Shown here in pieces: positions 58,900-64,000 of a stretch of DNA of 64,000 bases. How positions within the stretch are numbered: position 1 is the stretch's first letter; each line of letters begins with the position of its first letter. The position numbers and the translations under genes were made by a program. Source of the stretch: JAITWN01 sp964388175 (GTDB lineage: Bacteria; Pseudomonadota; Gammaproteobacteria; SZUA-140); contig CAYLYS010000002.1 in the NCBI GenBank assembly GCA_964388175.1, positions 1 to 64,000 on the forward strand. Direction: 5' to 3'. The notes below the pieces were generated by a model that had not been told where the DNA came from, did not search any database, and worked only from the letters and a program-made list of their open reading frames with translations.

Positions 58900-59844
58900 A
58901 TGACGATCCCAGCAGATCACGCATCGCACGCGGCCTGGCCGTACCTGCCGCCGCTGCGCGAATGGGAAGACACCTGCACCACCGTCCACATGTGGACCCA
59001 GATCGTGGGCAAGATCCGCCTCGCGCTGGGACCGTGGTTCAATCATTCCTGGGGCGTGGCGCTGTATCCCACCGCGCGCGGCCTGACCACCTCGCCCATG
59101 CCGTACGGCACCCGCACCTTCACCATCGATTTCGATTTCATCCGGCACGCGCTGCATATCGCAAGCGACGACGGTATCGGCCGCTCATTCGAACTGCAGC
59201 CGATGACGGTGGCCGAGTTCTACCACCGTCTGATGACGACGCTGCGCGGCATCGGCATACGCGTTCCGATCCATGCCCGGCCGGTGGAAGTGGTGGAAGC
59301 CATCCCCTTTGCCGACGATGACCGGCACGCGGCCTACGACGCCGCGGCGATCGCACGCTACTGGCGCGCGCTGCTGCAGGTCGACCGCGTCTTCAATGAA
59401 TTCCGTGCCCGCTTCATCGGCAAGGCGAGCCCGGTGCATTTCTTCTGGGGCGCATTCGATCTGGCGACGACGCGCTTCTCCGGCCGGCGCGCGCCGCGCC
59501 ATCCCGGCGGCGCGCCCAACTGTGCGGACTGGGTGATGGTCGAAGCCTATTCGCACGAGGTGGCGAGCGCCGGCTTCTGGCCCGGCAGCGGCATCGGCGC
59601 GGCGGCTTTCTATGCCTACGCCTATCCCGAACCCAGCGGATTCGACATCGCACCGGTCATACCCGCAGCCGCGCATTATCTGCGCAATCTCGGTGAGTTC
59701 ATCCTGCCCTATGAAGCGGTGCGCACCGCGCCGGACCCGAACCAGGCGCTGCTCGCCTTCCTGCAGAGCAGCTACGAAGCGGCCGCGGACCTGGCGCGCT
59801 GGGACCGCGCCGCGCTCGAACGCGATGGCGCGGCGCTGGTGTGA
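58900..59844 (+). CDS. DUF5996 family protein
   Basis: A 314-aa protein of the DUF5996 family. Typical blocks are WPYLPPLREWEDTCTTVHMW, GKIRLALGPWFNHSWGVALY, SPMPYGTRTFTIDFDF, SPVHFFWGAFDLATTRFSGR and SHEVASAGFWPGSG. A perfect aggagg ribosome site precedes ATG 58900. No signal or membrane helix is present. The function is unknown. It follows the deaminase by 71 bases on the same strand, in a loose VOC-deaminase-DUF5996 group. Confidence 0.88.
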   Translation: MTIPADHASHAAWPYLPPLREWEDTCTTVHMWTQIVGKIRLALGPWFNHSWGVALYPTARGLTTSPMPYGTRTFTIDFDFIRHALHIASDDGIGRSFELQPMTVAEFYHRLMTTLRGIGIRVPIHARPVEVVEAIPFADDDRHAAYDAAAIARYWRALLQVDRVFNEFRARFIGKASPVHFFWGAFDLATTRFSGRRAPRHPGGAPNCADWVMVEAYSHEVASAGFWPGSGIGAAAFYAYAYPEPSGFDIAPVIPAAAHYLRNLGEFILPYEAVRTAPDPNQALLAFLQSSYEAAADLARWDRAALERDGAALV

Positions 59845-59895
59845 GTGCTGGTACGGGATCTGGTGTGGGCTTCTGGTATGGGATCTGGCATGAGC
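59839..59895 (+). repeat. Degenerate tandem repeat beginning at the DUF5996 stop codon
   Basis: Two ~24-bp copies of a gctggtacgggatctgg-type unit follow the stop codon (59842-59844). The second reads cttctggtatgggatctgg. The area ends with another TGA and lies between convergent genes. Confidence 0.65.
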
Positions 59896-59909
59896 CCCGC
59901 CGTGGCGCC

Positions 59910-60272
59910 TCAGCCGCACAACACCACGATCCACACGACCGCCGTCAGCAGCAGCGTCACCATCACCGCAGCGGAACCGAGATCCTTGGCGCGCGCCGAC
60001 AGCGCGTGATCATCGTCGCTGACGCGATCGACCACCGCTTCGACGGCTGAATTGAGCAGTTCCACCGGCAGCACCAGCAGCAGACTGCCGATCAGCAGCG
60101 CGCGCTCCACCGCACCGTCGGCCAGCCACAGCGCGAGCGGCACACCGCACGCGACCAGGGCAAGCTCCTGACGGAATGCCGATTCGTATCGCCACGCCGC
60201 ACGCAGACCGGCCAGCGAATACCGCGCCGCCAGCGCGATCCGTTTCAGGCCGCTATGGCCAGGCTTCCCCAT
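59910..60272 (-). CDS. dgkA: Diacylglycerol kinase DgkA
   Basis: A 120-aa inner-membrane kinase that phosphorylates diacylglycerol to phosphatidic acid. Three membrane helices are seen, with the catalytic block ELLNSAVEAVVDRVSDDDH and KDLGSAAVMVTLLL. ATG 60272 is chosen over GTG 60296 because a gaggaag site precedes it and the length equals E. coli DgkA (about 122 aa). It is divergent from the glycosyltransferase pair, across 165 bases. Confidence 0.93.
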   Translation of the reverse strand: MGKPGHSGLKRIALAARYSLAGLRAAWRYESAFRQELALVACGVPLALWLADGAVERALLIGSLLLVLPVELLNSAVEAVVDRVSDDDHALSARAKDLGSAAVMVTLLLTAVVWIVVLCG

Positions 60273-60437
60273 ACCCACTTCCTCATCTGTCGACACAAGA
60301 CCGTCATCTATCTCACGCCAATGTGAAGATCCGGTGACAGCGCAGCGGCAGCGCGGGCATCACCGCGCACGGCCGTCACACAAGCTTCACCATTCCGTCG
60401 CCGCAGCGTCATGCAGCGGGCATACCTTGCATTCTGC

Positions 60438-61694
60438 ATGCGCATACTGATGATGTCAGATGTCTACTTCCCGCGGGTCAACGGCGTATCCACGTCCATC
60501 GCAACCTATCGCGACTCGCTGCGCGAGCTCGGACACGAGGTCGCGCTGATCGCGCCGGAATACCCGTCTGCCAGACCCGGATCAGAATCCGAACCAGAAC
60601 TGAGCTCCGGACACGACGAAGGCTGGATACACCGCATTCCCGCGCGCGGCGTCTGGCGCGATCCCGAGGATCGGATGATGCGCTGGCGCGTGATCATGAC
60701 ACAGACGTCGCGACTGCGCGCAGCGGCATTCGACATCGTTCACATCCAGACGCCCTTCGTCGCCCATTACGCCGGCGTCCGCCTCGCGCGCACGCTGAAC
60801 ATTCCGGTGATCGAGTCCTATCACACCTATTTCGAGGAATACCTAGGCTGCTATCTGCCGCTGCCGCAGTCGCTGGCGCGCATGCTTGCCCGCCGCATCT
60901 CCCGCGCGCAGGGCAAGGCGGTCGATGCGCTGGTGACGCCATCACAGGCGATGCGGGACCGGCTGAGGAGCTACGGCGTCACCACACCCATCAGCGTCAT
61001 CCCCACCGGTCTCGATCTGCGGCATTTCAGCGGCGGCGACGGCGCGCGCTTCCGCGCCGCGCTTGAAATCGACAGGGGCATTGCCGTCGACCGTCCGCTG
61101 CTGCTCTACGTCGGCCGCGTCGCGCACGAGAAGAATATCGATTTCCTGCTCGAAACGATGCGTGACATCCGCCGCGCGCGGCCGGACGCCGTGCTGCTCG
61201 TCACCGGCGAAGGCCCGGCGGAAACACATCTGCACCGTCTCGCCGACCGTCTCGGCATCGGCGACAGCGTGATCTTCACCGGCTATCTCGACCGCAAGAC
61301 CACGCTGCTCGACTGCTACGCCGCCGCCGATGTCTTCGTGTTCGCCTCGCACACCGAAACCCAGGGCCTGGTACTGCTCGAAGCGATGGCGATGGGACTG
61401 CCGGTGGTCGCTCACTCGATCATGGGCACGAGCGAAGTGCTGCGTGACGGCGAAGGCGCGCTCATCGCCCGCACCGGCGACCATGCCGATTTCGCCGCCA
61501 AGGTCCTGCGCATCCTCGACGATGCCGCACTGCATCAACAGCTGCGGCAGCGAGGGCGCGCATACGCCGCGCAGTGGTCGAACGAATCCTGCACGCACAG
61601 CATGGTCGCGCTCTATCGGAGCCTGATCGCCCACAGCGGCTCGGCCGCGCCAGCCGACGGAACCGTCCGCCATGACGGCAGCGGCGCACACTGA
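60438..61694 (+). CDS. GT4 family glycosyltransferase (glycolipid-type)
   Basis: A 418-aa GT-B retaining transferase. The start MRILMMSDVYFPRVNGVSTS and ESYHTYFEEYLGCYLPLPQS resemble the diacylglycerol glucosyltransferases and SqdX-type enzymes. The donor-binding half has LLYVGRVAHEKNIDFLLETM and the E-x7-E motif in TETQGLVLLEAMAMGLPVV. ATG 60438 is used rather than the longer frame at 60411. It overlaps the next gene by 23 bases. The acceptor is inferred, not proven. Confidence 0.87.
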   Translation: MRILMMSDVYFPRVNGVSTSIATYRDSLRELGHEVALIAPEYPSARPGSESEPELSSGHDEGWIHRIPARGVWRDPEDRMMRWRVIMTQTSRLRAAAFDIVHIQTPFVAHYAGVRLARTLNIPVIESYHTYFEEYLGCYLPLPQSLARMLARRISRAQGKAVDALVTPSQAMRDRLRSYGVTTPISVIPTGLDLRHFSGGDGARFRAALEIDRGIAVDRPLLLYVGRVAHEKNIDFLLETMRDIRRARPDAVLLVTGEGPAETHLHRLADRLGIGDSVIFTGYLDRKTTLLDCYAAADVFVFASHTETQGLVLLEAMAMGLPVVAHSIMGTSEVLRDGEGALIARTGDHADFAAKVLRILDDAALHQQLRQRGRAYAAQWSNESCTHSMVALYRSLIAHSGSAAPADGTVRHDGSGAH

Positions 61695-62886
61695 AGCGCG
61701 GGCGCCGGTCGAGCCGCCGCGGCGGCTGACCGTCTGCATCGTCAGCGAAACCTTTCCACCCGAGATCAACGGCGTCGCCATGTCGCTGTCGCGCTTCGCC
61801 GCCGGCTTGCGCATGCTCGGCCACGAAGTGCAGTTGATCCTGCCTCACCGCAGCGACCGTCGCAAACACCATCTGTACGGCAGCGCCACGGTATTGCCCG
61901 TGCATGGACTGCCACTGCCGCGTTACCCCGAGCTACGCTTCGGCCTGCCGGCGGGACGCGCCATCCGCGCGCTGTGGCGCCAGCATCCACCCGACATCGT
62001 CTACGTCGCCACACAGGGACCGCTCGGCTGGTCCGCCGTGCGCGCGGCGCGGCAGGCCGCCATTCCCGTGCTGAGCGGATTCCATACCAACTTCCACGTC
62101 TATTGCCGCCACTACGGCATGAAAGCGCTGGAAACCCTGGCGATCGCCTGGCTGCGCCGCTTCCATCGCCGGACCGACTGCACGCTCGTCCCCACCAGCG
62201 ATATGCAGAACATGCTGATGGCGATGGGGCTGCCATCGGTGCGCGTCCTCGGTCGCGGCGTCGATAATGGCCTGTTCACGCCCCAGCGCCGCGATCCGGT
62301 GCTGCGTGCACATTGGGAGCTGGCGCCGGACGACCTTGCCGTCATCTACGTCGGCCGCCTGGCGGCGGAGAAAAACCTGCCGCTCGCCGTCAACGCATTC
62401 CGCGCGCTGCAGGAAGCATGCGGCAATGCGCGCTTCATCCTCGTCGGCGACGGCCCGCTCGCCGCCGAGCTGCGGCGCGACAATCCCGATTTCATTTTCT
62501 GCGGTATGCGGACCGGCGAGGATCTCGCCCGCCACTATGCCAGCGGCGATCTGTTCCTGTTTCCCAGCGTGACGGAAACCTTCGGCAACGTGCTGCTCGA
62601 AGCGATGGCGAGCGGTCTGTCGGTGCTCGCCTACGACTGCGCCGCCGCCCGCGAGCACATCCGCAGCTACCGCAACGGCGTCACCGTCGAAACGGGATGC
62701 GAGCCCGCCTTCCTGCAAGCGGCGATCACGCTTGCCACCGACCCGGCGCTGCTGCGCACGACGCGCGAGAACGCCCGGCGGCACACACTCGCCCACGACT
62801 GGAGCGACGTCGCGCGCACCCTGGAACGACTGCTCATCGAGCATCTGCCACCGACGCCGCCCTGCGCCAGCGGCGGTAAAGAATGA
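61672..62886 (+). CDS. GT4 family glycosyltransferase (second of the pair)
   Basis: A 404-aa GT-B enzyme paralogous to its neighbour. CIVSETFPPEINGVAMSLSR and SGFHTNFHVYCRHYGMK are typical of MgtA-like alpha-mannosyl or glucosyl lipid transferases, and VIYVGRLAAEKNLPLAVNAF plus the E-x7-E motif VTETFGNVLLEAMASGLSV mark the nucleotide-sugar half. The overlap with the upstream gene shows coupled translation. Together the two probably act in sequence on one lipid. Confidence 0.86.
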   Translation: MTAAAHTEARAPVEPPRRLTVCIVSETFPPEINGVAMSLSRFAAGLRMLGHEVQLILPHRSDRRKHHLYGSATVLPVHGLPLPRYPELRFGLPAGRAIRALWRQHPPDIVYVATQGPLGWSAVRAARQAAIPVLSGFHTNFHVYCRHYGMKALETLAIAWLRRFHRRTDCTLVPTSDMQNMLMAMGLPSVRVLGRGVDNGLFTPQRRDPVLRAHWELAPDDLAVIYVGRLAAEKNLPLAVNAFRALQEACGNARFILVGDGPLAAELRRDNPDFIFCGMRTGEDLARHYASGDLFLFPSVTETFGNVLLEAMASGLSVLAYDCAAAREHIRSYRNGVTVETGCEPAFLQAAITLATDPALLRTTRENARRHTLAHDWSDVARTLERLLIEHLPPTPPCASGGKE

Positions 62887-62961
62887 TTCACGCAAACGTA
62901 GCCCTGCTGTCACTTGCCGGACCGACACTATCCATGTACTGGCACAGCGAGACCCGACGCC

Positions 62962-63504
62962 ATGGCGACCAGCAAGACAGTCCTGTTCGCGCGCCGCATC
63001 TGGAAAATCGATACCTCGATCTGCCGCGGACTCAATCGCACCAGCCGTATCTATGGCGTGCGTCCCTTCTTCGCCGCCGTCAGCCGCCTCGGTGACGGCG
63101 TCTTCTGGTACACACTCATCGCGCTGATCGCGCTCCTCGACCGCGAGGCCGGCTATCTGCACGGACTGCAGATGCTCGCCACCGCAGCGGTCGGCCTGCT
63201 GATCTACAAGCTGATCAAATCGGCCACCGTGCGGCCGCGGCCCTATACCGGCAACCGCGGCATCGATCTGTGCACGCAGCCGCTCGATCAGTACAGCTTC
63301 CCCTCCGGCCACACCCTGCACGCCGTTTCCTTCAGCATCATCGCCTGCGCGCACTACCCGATGCTGTACGAGACGCTGTTCCTGTTCGCCGTGCTGGTCG
63401 CCCTGTCGCGCATGGTGCTCGGCCTGCACTATCCCACCGACGTCCTCGCCGGCGCGCTGCTGGGCGCGACGCTGGCAGGAATCAGTCTCAGCCTCTATTC
63501 CTGA
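62962..63504 (+). CDS. PAP2 family phosphatase
   Basis: A 180-aa membrane phosphatase. All three PAP2 motifs are visible: K-x6-RP in KSATVRPRP, PSGH in YSFPSGHTLH, and SRMVLGLHYPTDVLAG with the catalytic His and Asp. Several membrane helices are seen. It would release phosphate from phosphatidic acid or undecaprenyl-PP. ATG 62962 lacks a strong ribosome site; TTG 62914 is a possible alternative. It lies behind two lipid-type glycosyltransferases. Confidence 0.88.
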   Translation: MATSKTVLFARRIWKIDTSICRGLNRTSRIYGVRPFFAAVSRLGDGVFWYTLIALIALLDREAGYLHGLQMLATAAVGLLIYKLIKSATVRPRPYTGNRGIDLCTQPLDQYSFPSGHTLHAVSFSIIACAHYPMLYETLFLFAVLVALSRMVLGLHYPTDVLAGALLGATLAGISLSLYS

Positions 63505-63658
63505 AGTCGTCCCGCCGCCCGCCGCCGCCCACCCGTCATCGCCGTCCGCGTTCGTCCGTTTGCTTGGAACGCGGCACGACATGCGCTAGCGTTGATGACA
63601 GACCCGATAACGGATCCACTGATGGATCTCAGCGCTCACAGTCACGCGGAGGTGCGAA

Positions 63659-63892
63659 ATGGCCAGATGCGAAGTCTGCGGCAATGATTACCACTTGGCG
63701 TTCGAAGTCATGATGGCCGGCGAGCGGCACACCTTCGACAGTTTCGAATGCGCGATACACCGGCTCGCACCGTCATGTGAGCACTGCGGCTGCCGTATCA
63801 TCGGACACGGCGTGGAAGCCGCCGGGATCTTCTATTGCTGCGCGAACTGCGCACGCGCCGGCGGCGCGCACAGGATCAGGGATCGCGCCTGA
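63659..63892 (+). CDS. Small cysteine-rich zinc-binding protein
   Basis: A 77-aa protein with MARCEVCGNDYHLAFEV, HTFDSFECAIHRLAP, CEHCGCRIIGHGVEA and FYCCANCARAGG. The repeated CxxC pairs plus His suggest two zinc sites. Similar proteins are widespread and of unknown function. A ggagg ribosome site precedes ATG 63659. It stands alone on the plus strand. Confidence 0.8.
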   Translation: MARCEVCGNDYHLAFEVMMAGERHTFDSFECAIHRLAPSCEHCGCRIIGHGVEAAGIFYCCANCARAGGAHRIRDRA

Positions 63893-63912
63893 GCACCGGC
63901 GTCACCGCCGCC

Positions 63913-64000
63913 TCAATCCGAATCCACCGGCCGCGGACGCCGTTCGCTATCGATGGCGACGTAAGTCAGCGTCGCCTCGGTGACGCGGACACACTCCTCG
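63913..64000 (-). CDS. YciA-type acyl-CoA thioesterase, C-terminal fragment
   Basis: The last 28 codons of a minus-strand gene that enters from the right edge. The visible end reads VTEATLTYVAIDSERRPRPV, matching the hotdog-fold YciA acyl-CoA thioesterases, which end in a VTEGLFTYVAV-like strand. Its start lies beyond the window. Confidence 0.75.
   Translation of the reverse strand, partial: EECVRVTEATLTYVAIDSERRPRPVDSD

Noticed and set aside
1..64000. CRISPR array, prophage, integron or insertion sequence
   Set aside because: No regularly spaced direct repeats, integrase, transposase, capsid or toxin-antitoxin genes were recognised.

Overview
The window is a high-GC stretch of a gammaproteobacterial chromosome, probably from a draft or metagenome-derived scaffold because it carries two runs of N (100 N at 5667-5766 and 10 N at 33414-33423). 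The gene order points to a Chromatiales-like or related deep-branching gammaproteobacterium: dusB-fis-purH, purD-tsaC-hemF, def-fmt-rsmB-DUF4390-ntrY-ntrX-trkA-trkH, LysM protein-dprA-smg-topA, metH-pip-dtd-apaH and divergent nudE/yrfG. This placement is inferred from synteny and family recognition only. No phage, integron, insertion sequence or CRISPR array was seen.

Layout. 1-5657: end of a TRAP transporter permease, an extradiol dioxygenase, a small membrane pair, asmA, mutY, yggX. 5767-10578: a formylglycine-generating-enzyme-like lipoprotein, tRNA-Phe with a good promoter, and a 1130-aa secreted beta-helix/DUF11 protein. 10585-14161: a copper section (His/Cys-rich secreted protein, copA, copB, azurin). 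14384-19637: cysQ-nudE, yrfG, a cysteine-cluster protein, an outer-membrane barrel protein, prmA and a DUF3426 protein. 19784-30252: dusB-fis, purH, two tandem surface beta-propeller proteins on the minus strand, purD, tsaC, hemF. 30380-37293: metH-pip-dtd-apaH, an LpxL-type acyltransferase and a methyltransferase. 37290-47242: a compact minus-strand block for potassium uptake, NtrYX two-component signalling, rRNA methylation and translation initiation. 47366-52772: envelope LysM protein, DNA uptake, Smg and topoisomerase I. 52792-56147: cysB divergent from a siroheme sulfite/nitrite reductase with a TusA-like domain in the -1 frame. 56177-64000: cupin, rnk, carbonic anhydrase, a VOC/deaminase/DUF5996 group, dgkA, two GT4 glycosyltransferases, a PAP2 phosphatase, a small Cys-rich protein and the end of a YciA-type thioesterase.

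Most of the content is housekeeping. The observations most worth following are: (1) the reductase stop codon sits 18 bases past a run of nine A, and a -1 slip there would fuse it to a TusA-like domain that has no start codon of its own; (2) both halves of that reductase carry full C-x5-C / C-x3-C cluster motifs; (3) an NtrX-type regulator has lost the GAFTGA loop and the Walker B aspartate; (4) a MetH lacks the reactivation domain; (5) two ~110-bp intergenic elements share one inverted-repeat architecture and both lie beside purine genes; (6) degenerate tandem repeats that each contain a TGA begin exactly at several stop codons.
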